Counted from the first letter of the stretch, positions 7,555-15,080 are shown. The stretch is DNA of 15,371 bases from an uncultured Alphaproteobacteria bacterium (GCA_903933475.1 CAIZKE010000041.1:1-15371), one strand, 5' to 3'. Notes: a model not told the origin generated them from the sequence alone. Numbers and translations are program-made.

Positions 7555-8334
7555 TCAGATCAGCCCTTTGGACTCGAGCAGCGGCAGGAGATCGTCGACG
7601 GTGTCGATCACGAAGTCCGCTCCGGCTGACGCAAGCTCGCTGCGGGCGCGGGTGAGCCCTTCAGTGCGCGCGTTGCCGGTCAGCGCGCCGAAAGATTCAG
7701 CGTCCAGGCCCAGCGCGTTCCCGCTTGCTGCAACGCCGACTGTGAGACACCCGGCGTTCCGGCCTTCAAGTATGCCGACAGGGGCGTCATCGACCTTCAG
7801 GACGGAGGCTGTTGGCCAGCAGCCGAGGGTCTCCAGGGCGCGCCAGATCATGAAGGGTGCCGGCCGGCCGGATGCCGCCTCGCCAGCGCAGACCACGACC
7901 TCGGGCGCATAACCCTGTGCGGCGGCGCGCTCCAGAATGGGCTCCATCATGGCCCGCGTGTAGCCAGTCGTTGAACCGATCCGAATCCCCTTCGCACGGA
8001 GGACGCGAGAGCACTCCCCAGCCCCTGGGATCAGGGTCGCGCGTTCCGCGCCGGCATCCGCCATCAGGGGAACAAGCGCCTCGAAGATCCGGTCGATATC
8101 TGCATCCACTGCGTCACGACCCTGCCTTGCCGACCAGGCCCTGGCGACCAGTGCCGATCCGAGGATCGCGGCCACATGATCGCGTTTGGCAAGCCCCATG
8201 CCCGAGCGAATCTCGCTGTCGGTGAGGGCGATCCCTTCCCGGGCGAAGGCCTTCCGCATGGCGATCACGGGGGCGATGGAACCGAAGTCCACCATGGTTC
8301 CGGCCCAGTCGAAAATGACGGCGGAGAGCTTCAC
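7555..8334 (-). CDS. phnX: Phosphonoacetaldehyde hydrolase (phosphonatase)
   Basis: Cytoplasmic HAD-superfamily enzyme that splits phosphonoacetaldehyde into acetaldehyde and phosphate. 259 residues, slightly under the usual 265-280. Motif 1 is FDWAGT (8-13) with nucleophile Asp9; the cap carries MGLAKRDHV (46-54), where Lys50 corresponds to the Schiff-base lysine (Lys53 in Bacillus cereus numbering, with Asp12 matching Asp9). Motif 2 is GSTTGYTR (120-127), the motif 3 region GRPAP (156-160), and motif 4 KVDDAP then EGRNAG (180-195). The lysine separates true PhnX from more distant phosphonatase-like HADs. It overlaps the upstream FAD oxidoreductase by ATGA (8331-8334), so both are made together. 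No PhnW transaminase is nearby; the FAD enzyme probably supplies the aldehyde. Confidence 0.95.
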   Translation of the reverse strand: MKLSAVIFDWAGTMVDFGSIAPVIAMRKAFAREGIALTDSEIRSGMGLAKRDHVAAILGSALVARAWSARQGRDAVDADIDRIFEALVPLMADAGAERATLIPGAGECSRVLRAKGIRIGSTTGYTRAMMEPILERAAAQGYAPEVVVCAGEAASGRPAPFMIWRALETLGCWPTASVLKVDDAPVGILEGRNAGCLTVGVAASGNALGLDAESFGALTGNARTEGLTRARSELASAGADFVIDTVDDLLPLLESKGLI

Positions 8335-9461
8335 GGCAATACGCTTCCTGGCGCTGGGCCGAACAGATCCTCAAGGGTTTCCTCAGCGATCGCAAAGGCG
8401 GTGGAGGCTCCCGTGCCGCTCGTGACGACGACATGTCTTACATGCGCTGCGGGCTGGGCGCGGAACATGTCCGCCTCCGCGCTGGCATAGGTTCCGGTCC
8501 AGCGTTCCCGGATGGCAGGCGAGGTGCCCAGGGTCTCCCGGAGTTCATCCAGGATGAGACGCTCGACCTCGCTGGACGCGAAGGGGCCGGGCGAGGCCGC
8601 GTAATGATGGCTGTCTCCGACAATGAGGGATCCGTCCTGGCCCTGCGTCACGATCAGATGCACCCCATGCTCAAGGTGTGAGGCCTGTTCGGTTCGAAGC
8701 CGGGCGAGCAGGTCTACGGCCTGCGGCAGGTCTGCATAGCCCCTGTACCGGACAAGGCTCAGGTCCGTCATCAGCGGCGCCGGCAGCCTGTATCCCGGAC
8801 TTTCCAGGCGCATCATCTGAAGCACGCATCGCGTCACGCCGAGGCGATCGTAGGTCTCGGGGTAGAGGGTCGAAAGGTCGTCACCTGGGCAGGCAATGAC
8901 GCGTCCTGCCCGGATGCGGCCCCGGGAGGTTTCGACCCCGGCGGCATCAATCGCCAATGCCGCGCAGCGGAACCTGAACTCAACACCGAGACGCGCAAGC
9001 CAGTCGACAAGGCGGGGGATGGCCTCACGACTTTCGACGCGAACTTCGTGCGGGCTCCAGAGGGCGGCGGCAAGGGACGCAGGCTGTACCCCGGCCAGCC
9101 GGCCTTGGGCGGCGTCCCCGGAAAGCAGTTCGCACTGTTCGCCCATCTCGGTGGCCGCAAAGGCCTCCAGGATGGCCGCGGCCTCTGGCCGGCGGGCCAG
9201 GACCAGCAGTCCCCTTTGCTCGATGGCGATACCCGCCCGGGGCGCGACCTCGGCCCAGATAGCAGCAGACCGGAGGGCTCGCCCCCAGGTCTCACCCCGT
9301 CTTTGTCCTGTAACGGTGATGAAGCCGAAGTTCCGGATCGAAGCCCCTGATGGGCTCGCATCCCGGTCTATGACGACGGTCTTGAGGCCGCGCCTTATGG
9401 AGGCCAGGGCGTGGGCCAGCCCGACGATCCCCGCCCCTACGATCGCCACATCATGGCTCAT
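8331..9461 (-). CDS. FAD-dependent aminophosphonate oxidoreductase, HpnW type (TIGR03364-like)
   Basis: 376-residue flavoenzyme of the DAO/glycine oxidase fold. The N-terminal Rossmann motif VGAGIVG (8-14) and Asp32 at the end of the second strand bind FAD; GASIRNFGFITVTGQ (39-53) and IVGDSHHYAASPGPF (280-294) are marks of the family known from phosphonate clusters (TIGR03364, provisional name HpnW). A C-terminal SGTGAS turn (348-353) completes the FAD site. Family knowledge: these enzymes are syntenic with phosphonatases and proposed to deaminate an aminophosphonate oxidatively. Here the partner is a true PhnX, so the predicted product is phosphonoacetaldehyde and the substrate 2-aminoethylphosphonate or an N-substituted form; that last step is inference. 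The stop overlaps the phnX start (ATGA). An AGAGGC run lies about nine bases before the start. Confidence 0.9.
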   Translation of the reverse strand: MSHDVAIVGAGIVGLAHALASIRRGLKTVVIDRDASPSGASIRNFGFITVTGQRRGETWGRALRSAAIWAEVAPRAGIAIEQRGLLVLARRPEAAAILEAFAATEMGEQCELLSGDAAQGRLAGVQPASLAAALWSPHEVRVESREAIPRLVDWLARLGVEFRFRCAALAIDAAGVETSRGRIRAGRVIACPGDDLSTLYPETYDRLGVTRCVLQMMRLESPGYRLPAPLMTDLSLVRYRGYADLPQAVDLLARLRTEQASHLEHGVHLIVTQGQDGSLIVGDSHHYAASPGPFASSEVERLILDELRETLGTSPAIRERWTGTYASAEADMFRAQPAAHVRHVVVTSGTGASTAFAIAEETLEDLFGPAPGSVLP

Positions 9462-9516
9462 GGTCGCTTGCCTCTGCCACTGAGGTCCCGTTGATAAGGC
9501 TCTAAGTGGCCATCTC

Positions 9517-9555
9517 CAAAAAAGAAAACCGGCGGAGCCAGGGGGCTCCGCCGGT
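9517..9555 (-). terminator. Intrinsic terminator after TBDR2
   Basis: A perfect 12-bp stem (9528-9539 with 9544-9555, arms ACCGGCGGAGCC and GGCTCCGCCGGT) with a four-base loop. Read on the minus strand it is followed by TTTTCTTTTTTGG, a near-continuous T-tract. It lies 23 bp past the TBDR2 stop and 66 bp before the FAD oxidoreductase start, so it ends the TBDR2 transcript or limits readthrough into the hpnW-type/phnX pair. On the plus strand no T-tract follows, so it acts in one direction. Confidence 0.93.
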
Positions 9556-9578
9556 CAATTGCGCTGACGCGCGGGGGA

Positions 9579-11975
9579 TTACATCCTGACGGAGACCTCG
9601 AGGCCGAAGGTGCGCGGCTCATTGAAGAAGCCAGCGGTGCCGAAGCGAGGATCCAGGAATTTCACGAAGACGTGCTGCTCATCCAACAGGTTGCGCGACC
9701 AGAGGGAGACTGAGGCCATTCCACTGCCCACGGGAATGTCGGCGAGGGCGATGCGCGCGTTTACGATGAAGGAAGAGTCGCCCTGGGGCTGCTTGATGGT
9801 CACCGCCCGTGTCACAGGATCGTAGGCCACATCCGTATAGTTCGCGTAGTATCCATCGCTGTAGTTTCCATCCATATGGGCAACGATATTGGCACCTTGG
9901 AAGGGGCGTGAATAGTCGATGGCAAAGCTTGCCGAATTCTCGGGTGTGTAGACCTGGTAGATCGGCACTGGAACCGTGATGAAGGTTCCATTTCCCTGCC
10001 GGAACGGATTGATTGTCGCCGGGATTTCGACCTTGTTGTAGGCGTAGCTGGCGGAGAGGGTGAGTTCTTCGGTGGCCGCAAAGGTGAGGTCAGCTTCAAA
10101 GCCACGAAGCTTGCCGGCGCCCGGAGCATTGATGGTTTCGCTGGTGGTGCGCTGGGTCTGAAGCAGGGCACCGGTCACCGGATCGGTCTGGACATACTGG
10201 GCGAAGAAATCGAGCTGGATGTCTTCGTATTTGCCATCGTAGGCGGCAACATTCAGCCGGGCCCGGCGATCAAAGAACTCGAGCTTGGCACCCAGTTCAG
10301 TCACCGTCACCGTTTCCGGATCGAAGGGCTGGTAGCGAAGCGAGCGTGAATTGGCCCCCCCGGATTTGAAACCCGTCGAGTAGCGGGCATAGACCATCAT
10401 GTCGTCGGACACGTCGAAAGCGAAGTTCACGATCGGGTCGAAACGATCCCAGGAACTGTCCATCGGGGGCGGGGACAGCAGGCCACCGATGACCTGGCCT
10501 TCCGACCCGGCCGGGAAGTTGACCCCGTTGACCGTCAGCATACGGCCATTCTTTTTGTCCTGGGTCCAACGTCCGCCCGCCGTCACGTGAAGCGCGTCAT
10601 CGAAGATCGGTGGCGTGTAGGTCGCCTGGCCAAAGACCCCCATGCTCTCAGTCGTCACCTCACTGGCGCGGTCGATCCGCTGGGCGAGGTAGTCGACGGA
10701 GCGCACCACACCGGCGACGCCGACAGCGTCCGTGAAGGTATTGGTCTCGAAGGCCCGGGCATTGTCGGTGACATTTTCTGTGAAATAGAGCGCGCCAACG
10801 ACCCACTTCAGCCTTTCGGAGTCGCCGATCAGCTGGAATTCCTGGCTCAGCTGATCCTGCTTGAACAGGGCCAGGCTGAAGCGACCGAAATTGCGGTTAA
10901 GGAAGGACGTCGCCGGGGGGATGAGGAAGGCTCCCGAGGTCTGTGACGCTGAACCATTGTCCCACTGGTCCTGCTTCAGGTCCCTGTACGAGGAGATCGA
11001 CTTGAAGGTCAGCCCTTCGAGAATCCGATAGTCCACCGTCAGGCGGTGACCAGAGGTGATCCCGATGCTCTCCAACTGTGCGACGCCCAGGGTCGCCACG
11101 TCGATCCGCTTGGTGCTCTGGGTATTGCTTGCCGCCGGCGAGAACGACCCGGGGTAACGCTCGAGGAACTGCTGGTAGAGGGTCGAGGTCGCGTCGTAGG
11201 CCGTGTCATAGGCATAGTCGAAGGTCAGGGATGAGATGGGCTCCCAGAGGGCGCGGACGCGCATGGCGCGCTTTTCCATCGAACCGAAGTCTTCGGCCTG
11301 GGGCAGGGGGTTTTCAACCCAGCCATCCTTCGCTGTGAGGATCCCATCCACCTTGATCGCGACGCCGGCGACCTCCGGAAAGTCGAGGTGCATTTCGCCC
11401 GTATAGCTGCCGTAGTTACCCACCCCGCCCTTGGCCATCAGACCGAATTCGCCCGTAGGCTTCTTCGTCGTGATCGAGACGGCCCCGCCCTCCGTATTGC
11501 GCCCGAAAAGCGTACCCTGGGGTCCTTTCAGGACCTCGATGCTCTCCACGTCATACATTGCGGCGCCCAGGCCCTGGGGTCGGCCCATGTAGACGCCGTC
11601 GACATAGACGCCGACGCCCTGGTCTCGGGCCGGCTGGTTGGAGTCGGACAGAACGCCGATCCCGCGGATATTCATGATGAGAGCGCCCGGACGGGAGAAG
11701 AAGGGCGCCACCTTCAGCGAGGGAATGGCGCCATCGCCCAGGTCGACAAGCGAGTAGATGTGGCGGTCTTCAACTGCGGTCGCGGACATGACCGAGATCG
11801 CGATAGGCGTGTCCTGCAGGTTCTCGGACCGCTTCTGGGCCGTGACGATGACCTCCTCCAGGGCGATGCCTTCTGCGTCCGCGGCTTCGGCGCCGGGTGC
11901 CGCCAGGGCCGGTGCGGCTCCTGCGACAATGATCGCAATGAGGCTGGTCGCAGCTAGGAAATTGGTCACACGCAT
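9579..11975 (-). CDS. TonB-dependent outer-membrane receptor (TBDR2)
   Basis: Outer-membrane receptor, 798 residues from the ATG at 11975. That start is preferred over an in-frame ATG at 12095 because AGAGGA lies seven bases upstream and a signal peptide follows at once (about 1-26, cleavage after ALA). EVIVTAQKR is at 41-49. The plug domain has LVDLGDGAIPSLKV, YVDGVYMGRPQGLGAAMYD and IEVLKGPQGTLFGRNTEGGAVSI. The barrel ends FNEPRTFGLEVSVRM: the last residue is Met where most barrels end in Phe, Trp or Tyr. It is a clear paralogue of the receptor at 4992-7370, of near-equal length, with the aminophosphonate degradation pair between them. The ligand is not readable from sequence; a phosphonate or other organophosphorus compound is inferred from context. 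Confidence 0.95.
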   Translation of the reverse strand: MRVTNFLAATSLIAIIVAGAAPALAAPGAEAADAEGIALEEVIVTAQKRSENLQDTPIAISVMSATAVEDRHIYSLVDLGDGAIPSLKVAPFFSRPGALIMNIRGIGVLSDSNQPARDQGVGVYVDGVYMGRPQGLGAAMYDVESIEVLKGPQGTLFGRNTEGGAVSITTKKPTGEFGLMAKGGVGNYGSYTGEMHLDFPEVAGVAIKVDGILTAKDGWVENPLPQAEDFGSMEKRAMRVRALWEPISSLTFDYAYDTAYDATSTLYQQFLERYPGSFSPAASNTQSTKRIDVATLGVAQLESIGITSGHRLTVDYRILEGLTFKSISSYRDLKQDQWDNGSASQTSGAFLIPPATSFLNRNFGRFSLALFKQDQLSQEFQLIGDSERLKWVVGALYFTENVTDNARAFETNTFTDAVGVAGVVRSVDYLAQRIDRASEVTTESMGVFGQATYTPPIFDDALHVTAGGRWTQDKKNGRMLTVNGVNFPAGSEGQVIGGLLSPPPMDSSWDRFDPIVNFAFDVSDDMMVYARYSTGFKSGGANSRSLRYQPFDPETVTVTELGAKLEFFDRRARLNVAAYDGKYEDIQLDFFAQYVQTDPVTGALLQTQRTTSETINAPGAGKLRGFEADLTFAATEELTLSASYAYNKVEIPATINPFRQGNGTFITVPVPIYQVYTPENSASFAIDYSRPFQGANIVAHMDGNYSDGYYANYTDVAYDPVTRAVTIKQPQGDSSFIVNARIALADIPVGSGMASVSLWSRNLLDEQHVFVKFLDPRFGTAGFFNEPRTFGLEVSVRM

Positions 11976-11982
11976 TTTTGTG

Positions 11983-11988
11983 TCCTCT
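11983..11988 (-). promoter_or_regulatory. Ribosome binding site fixing the TBDR2 start
   Basis: AGAGGA on the minus strand, seven bases before the ATG at 11975. It supports this start over the ATG 120 bases upstream. Confidence 0.65.
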
Positions 11989-12006
11989 GAGGTTGAGGGG
12001 CCGTGC

Positions 12007-12037
12007 ATGACGGCCGGGCGCGACAGATGGGTGACCC
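12007..12037 (-). promoter_or_regulatory. Possible degenerate PhoB-box array upstream of TBDR2
   Basis: On the minus strand GGGTCAC (12031-12037), a four-base spacer, then CTGTCGC (12020-12026) form an 11-bp direct repeat resembling two halves of the CTGTCAT-N4-CTGTCAT PhoB box (four and five of seven matches). A further CCGTCAT (12007-12013, six of seven) follows at six-base spacing. The match is partial and could be chance in GC-rich DNA. Confidence 0.25.
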
Positions 12038-12178
12038 TCCCGCTACGCTTTGGTGTCGGTATGATTTGAATTTCGCGACGCGATTTTCCGGCCACACAGA
12101 CCCCCCGGCGCGACGCCCATCAGTTCAAGGACAACGGGGGAACCTGGGGAACAGCCTGCCTCGGGGCCGTCGGCCCAG

Positions 12179-13138
12179 TTACTCCCGGGCCTTGCCGGTC
12201 ATCAGCTGGGCCAGGGCCTGGCCGGAGTCCCAGGCGCATTCGATCCGGGGTCCGGCCAGCCAGTCTCCGCAGCAGCCCAGCTGGGCGGCCCCCGACCATA
12301 GGGCCAGATCGGAGCCCGCGGACGACCGGGCGTAGCGCCAGCGGTGGGCCTGAAGGACCATCGGCTCCGGGAGCGGTGCGCCAATACGTCCGGCGAAGGC
12401 CGCCAGCAGGGCCTGGCCTACGGCCTCGGCCGGGTCCTCAAGATGATGTCGGGACCAGTCCGGGCTGGCCTGGAGCACCCAGGCCTCTGGCTCTCCGCGT
12501 CCAGGCTTGGCACTGTTCCGCGCCGCCCAGCCGAGGACCCCGTCCTCGCCCAGGGTGTCGGTGGCGATAGGCAGGCGCTCGCCGAAGGCGGCCATCACGG
12601 TCCAGCACGGAGCGGTCCGGGAGGCCGCCGCGCGCGCCGCCAGGTCTGCATCCCATCCCGAGAGCAGGGCTGCGGCCTGCTCAGCCGGCAGGGCCAGGAC
12701 GACGGAGTCGAATGGCCTCGAAAGGCCCTCAGGCGTCTTCAGCCGCCAGGCATCCCCGTCGCGGGAAAGGGCCTCCACCGCCGTGCTCCAGGCAATGGAC
12801 TGGCCTTCGGCGAGGGCCTTCACCGGTGTATTCATGCTGGGGATGCCGACCCAGGCCTCTGGACCGGCCGCCGGCCAGGGGGCGGCGAGGCCTTCCGCGG
12901 CCCAGCGGGCGACCTCGGCGCGGAAGCCATCGCCCCGGGCCGTGAAGTACTGGGCACCGTGGTCGAAGCTGACCGTCCCCAGGGGTGTCTCGACCCGACG
13001 GGTCGACATTCGCCCTCCGGGTCCCCGGGACTTGTCGAAGAGCTGGACCTCCGCCCCCCCGAGGCAGAGGGATCCGGCGCAGGACAGGCCGGAGAGGCCC
13101 GCCCCCACGATGGCGATGCGACGTCTGCTCAGGGTCAT
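12179..13138 (-). CDS. Renalase-like NAD/FAD-dependent oxidoreductase (COG3380 type)
   Basis: 319-residue soluble flavoprotein. The N-terminal FAD-binding motif is VGAGLSGLSCAG (11-22), Asp35 ends the second strand (LFDKSRGPGGRMSTRR, 33-48), and DHGAQYFT follows near 59-66, all typical of predicted NAD/FAD oxidoreductases related to renalase. The C-terminal FAD site shows CCGDWLAGPRIECAWDSG near 289-306. Known bacterial renalases oxidise the unproductive isomers of NAD(P)H back to NAD(P); whether this protein does so is inference. It is a stand-alone gene: 203 bp separate it from TBDR2 downstream and 67 bp from the immunity-like gene upstream, so readthrough from the latter is possible. A GGTGAG run lies three to eight bases before the ATG. 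No functional link with the phosphonate genes is evident. Confidence 0.87.
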   Translation of the reverse strand: MTLSRRRIAIVGAGLSGLSCAGSLCLGGAEVQLFDKSRGPGGRMSTRRVETPLGTVSFDHGAQYFTARGDGFRAEVARWAAEGLAAPWPAAGPEAWVGIPSMNTPVKALAEGQSIAWSTAVEALSRDGDAWRLKTPEGLSRPFDSVVLALPAEQAAALLSGWDADLAARAAASRTAPCWTVMAAFGERLPIATDTLGEDGVLGWAARNSAKPGRGEPEAWVLQASPDWSRHHLEDPAEAVGQALLAAFAGRIGAPLPEPMVLQAHRWRYARSSAGSDLALWSGAAQLGCCGDWLAGPRIECAWDSGQALAQLMTGKARE

Positions 13139-13205
13139 GCGCTCACCCTGGCCCCGTGACCCGGGGTCAGGTCAACACCTGTCCGGGGTCCGCCATGTCG
13201 CCATC

Positions 13206-13646
13206 TCAGGGTTCGATAGGTCGCAGGGCTCCCGGGATACCGCTGAGGACGTCCTCAGAGGCGAACCAGCGCACGTCGATGAACCGGGCGTCCGAGGCCA
13301 TGGCCTCGGCGAGCTGGGTCAACACCGCGACAAGATCGGGATGCCGGGGGGCGAAGGTCGTCCGGAACCAGCTCGTCTGGAACAGGACGATCAGGTACTT
13401 TTCGATCTGGGTGACGCGGATACCGAATGCCGACCGTCCCTTCGGTCCGCCCCGGATGTGCAACTCCCATCCCCGTTCGTGCAGGTAGATCAGATCGATG
13501 ATCTCGTAGCCGAGCCCCTTGAGGATCTCGGCCAGGGTCTCCGAGAGGAGCTTCCCCGGATACTGGAGGATGTCCATCTCATCCTCGCTGTCGATCTGGT
13601 CGCTCGGGAGTGTCGAGGCGAACTCCGCCCAAGGCCTCATCTTCAT
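13206..13646 (-). CDS. Probable immunity protein for the upstream toxin-like protein
   Basis: 146 residues, family not recognised. It has an acidic N-terminal part (SDQIDSEDEMDI, about 15-26), no signal peptide and no membrane helix, so it should be cytoplasmic. A helical segment (LSETLAEILKGLGYEIIDLIY, about 34-54) is followed by beta-like GWELHIRGGPKGRSAFGIRV and a second helix (HPDLVAVLTQLAEAMASD). Its ATG overlaps the stop of the 414-residue toxin candidate (ATGA, 13643-13646), so the two are translated together. A small acidic protein directly after a GHH-bearing protein is the standard layout of toxin-immunity pairs, which is the main reason for the call. It could instead be an unrelated accessory or chaperone for the larger protein. 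Confidence 0.62.
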   Translation of the reverse strand: MKMRPWAEFASTLPSDQIDSEDEMDILQYPGKLLSETLAEILKGLGYEIIDLIYLHERGWELHIRGGPKGRSAFGIRVTQIEKYLIVLFQTSWFRTTFAPRHPDLVAVLTQLAEAMASDARFIDVRWFASEDVLSGIPGALRPIEP

Positions 13647-14887
13647 CGGCGTCTCTCCTCGCCATCGTTTTCATCCACCCAGGCACCGAAGCCGACAAGG
13701 CCTGTCCCGAGAGCTCCGGCCGCCGTCGCCTTCAGGGGATCGGGAGCGCCGTACCAGACCTGGCCGAGGGAATCTTCCTTTTCCCAGCCCAGCTTTTTTC
13801 CGCTCCAGCCTTTGACGTTGCCGATACGCCTCGGGACCTTCCCGCCATTGAAGTGAGGATCGACCCGGTAGTGCAGTTCGTACATGTCCCCCCTCTGGAT
13901 GCCCTCGGGCTTCAGGAGGAAGAAGGGACTCTCGCTGATCACCGGGGGAATCGGCCCTCCGCCGAGAATGTCCGGCAGGCGTGTGCGGCGGGGCAGGTAG
14001 TGATGTCCCATTCCGGTATAGGGCTCGACGAAGTACGCGGCGATCGATGGCGGTACGCCCTTGGCGACATAGTGGTCCACGGTCTTGAGCCCATGCGCCG
14101 CCTTGCCCATCCGGGAGAGGCCCTTGATCGCGGCACCGCCCACGGGGAGAGTGGCCGCGTCGAAGAGCAGTCCCCCTTGGTTGAGGCCGATGCCGAATTG
14201 CCGGTCAACCTCGCCCCTGAAGGTGTCTGCGACCGGAGTCGCCTTGGGATCGGTCTTCACCGAAAGGTCTTCGGCCCAGCCCTCTAGCCCCCCCTTCACC
14301 CGGACGACCGCAGTGGAGGGATCTGAGACAGCGTCCCTGCCGAAACCGACGCCAGCGCCTGCGACCCGGCTGACATCATCCCAGGCGGCATCCTGTTGGT
14401 CGGGATCGAAGCCGTTAAGCAATCGGGCGCCGAAGACCGCGCCGTCGACCGTATCCTCCACAAGCCTCCAGGCGCCCCTTGCAACGCCAGGGACAACAGC
14501 GCCTCGTCGTGCAAGCCCTCCTGCGATCGCCTTGGCCTCCGGGCTCTGGTCAAGCCAGGTCTCAATCCGGCCTGACGGTGTTGGCGCCGGGCGCGCCGGT
14601 GCCGACGCGACCTTCGCGACGGAGCGGACCGGCGCTTCCGCCGGTCGCCGCGCGGGAACAATTTCCCGGACCCGCTGCCGAACCTGCGCCGCTTCCGACC
14701 GTCGCCTGGCCTCCAGCACCGCCCCGACAACTTGACCAGTCGGGCCCGGCATTACGGTGCGCGCGAGCATCGGGGCGATTTCCCGAAATCCGCCCCTGAA
14801 CCCTGTGACCTCACGCATCCTTCGGGCCATGAAGGCCTCCATGGACTCATCGGGGGGGCTGTTCGCGCGTCTCTGCGCCTGCGTCAT
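13643..14887 (-). CDS. Candidate polymorphic toxin with C-terminal GHH (HNH/Endo VII-like) domain
   Basis: 414 residues without a signal peptide. Regions: a basic N-terminal part (1-85) with AFMARRMREVTGFRGGF; a Pro/Ala-rich linker (about 82-106); a helical Gly/Ala-rich pretoxin-like middle (about 115-270) including VDRQFGIGLNQGGLLFDAA; and a C-terminal domain (about 285-385) with TGMGHHYLPRR (291-301), SPFFLLKPEGI (320-330), ELHYRVDPHFNGG (337-349) and WYGAPDPLK. The GHH pair (His295, His296) plus His339 and His345 resembles the Tox-GHH class of HNH/Endo VII nucleases; this rests on motifs only. A short glycine-rich hydrophobic tail (about 389-403) ends it. GGAG lies seven bases before the ATG. 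A perfect LexA box sits in its promoter and a likely immunity gene overlaps its stop. Delivery route is unknown: no PAAR, Rhs repeats or two-partner secretion domain is seen. Confidence 0.7.
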   Translation of the reverse strand: MTQAQRRANSPPDESMEAFMARRMREVTGFRGGFREIAPMLARTVMPGPTGQVVGAVLEARRRSEAAQVRQRVREIVPARRPAEAPVRSVAKVASAPARPAPTPSGRIETWLDQSPEAKAIAGGLARRGAVVPGVARGAWRLVEDTVDGAVFGARLLNGFDPDQQDAAWDDVSRVAGAGVGFGRDAVSDPSTAVVRVKGGLEGWAEDLSVKTDPKATPVADTFRGEVDRQFGIGLNQGGLLFDAATLPVGGAAIKGLSRMGKAAHGLKTVDHYVAKGVPPSIAAYFVEPYTGMGHHYLPRRTRLPDILGGGPIPPVISESPFFLLKPEGIQRGDMYELHYRVDPHFNGGKVPRRIGNVKGWSGKKLGWEKEDSLGQVWYGAPDPLKATAAGALGTGLVGFGAWVDENDGEERRR

Positions 14888-14917
14888 GCCGTCTCTCCAT
14901 CCTTAGCCCCGATGGAA

Positions 14918-14962
14918 ATGTTCCACAAAGACCTCGATTTGAAAAGAACAAAAGTGGAACAT
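14918..14962. repeat. Perfect 9-bp inverted repeat around the SOS operator
   Basis: ATGTTCCAC (14918-14926) and its exact complement GTGGAACAT (14954-14962) are separated by 27 bases. The right arm includes one GTTC half of the LexA box, so the left arm is an extra inverted copy of the half-site with its flanks. It could be a second operator contact or a leader hairpin. Confidence 0.7.
14946..14960 (-). promoter_or_regulatory. LexA (SOS) operator, GTTC-N7-GTTC
   Basis: On the minus strand GTTC, CACTTTT, GTTC: an exact match to the direct-repeat SOS box used by alphaproteobacterial LexA. It lies 58 bp before the toxin start codon and overlaps the last three bases of a plausible -10 hexamer, a position where bound repressor would block transcription. 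This predicts induction of the toxin-immunity pair by DNA damage. Confidence 0.78.
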
Positions 14963-14986
14963 AATGCCTTCAGTTTGCCCCGACAA
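14958..14986 (-). promoter_or_regulatory. Putative sigma-70-type promoter of the toxin-immunity pair
   Basis: Minus strand TTGTCG (14981-14986), a 17-base spacer, and TATGTT (14958-14963): each hexamer matches four of six consensus bases at ideal spacing. Transcription would start near 14951, giving a leader of about 63 bases. The LexA box covers the -10 edge and start region. Confidence 0.5.
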
Positions 14987-15080
14987 CGGTCGCCATCGTC
15001 TCCCCGCGGGCCAGCCACCCTCTCGGAAGCTCTCTCCCGCAGACGTGTTCGGCTGAGCCCCTGCTCGCAGGTCAGAACCG

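Noticed and set aside
7555..8334. Assigning the HAD protein to the divergent phosphonatase-like group (TIGR03351) because of its HpnW-type neighbour
   Set aside because: It keeps the catalytic Asp, the Schiff-base Lys in MGLAKRDH, GSTTGYTR and EGRNAG of true PhnX.
13140..13205. Possible terminator hairpin after the immunity-like gene
   Set aside because: Only a five-pair GC stem (CCCCG/CGGGG) is seen and no T-tract follows on the minus strand.
12507..13856. 449-codon plus-strand open frame opposite the renalase-like and immunity-like genes
   Set aside because: It runs antisense across three clear minus-strand genes, is rich in Arg, Pro and Ser as GC-rich shadow frames are, and shows no motif.
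14964..15056. Small plus-strand frame starting beside the SOS box
   Set aside because: About 30 codons, no ribosome site, and composition that looks random; the operator geometry fits the minus-strand toxin gene.
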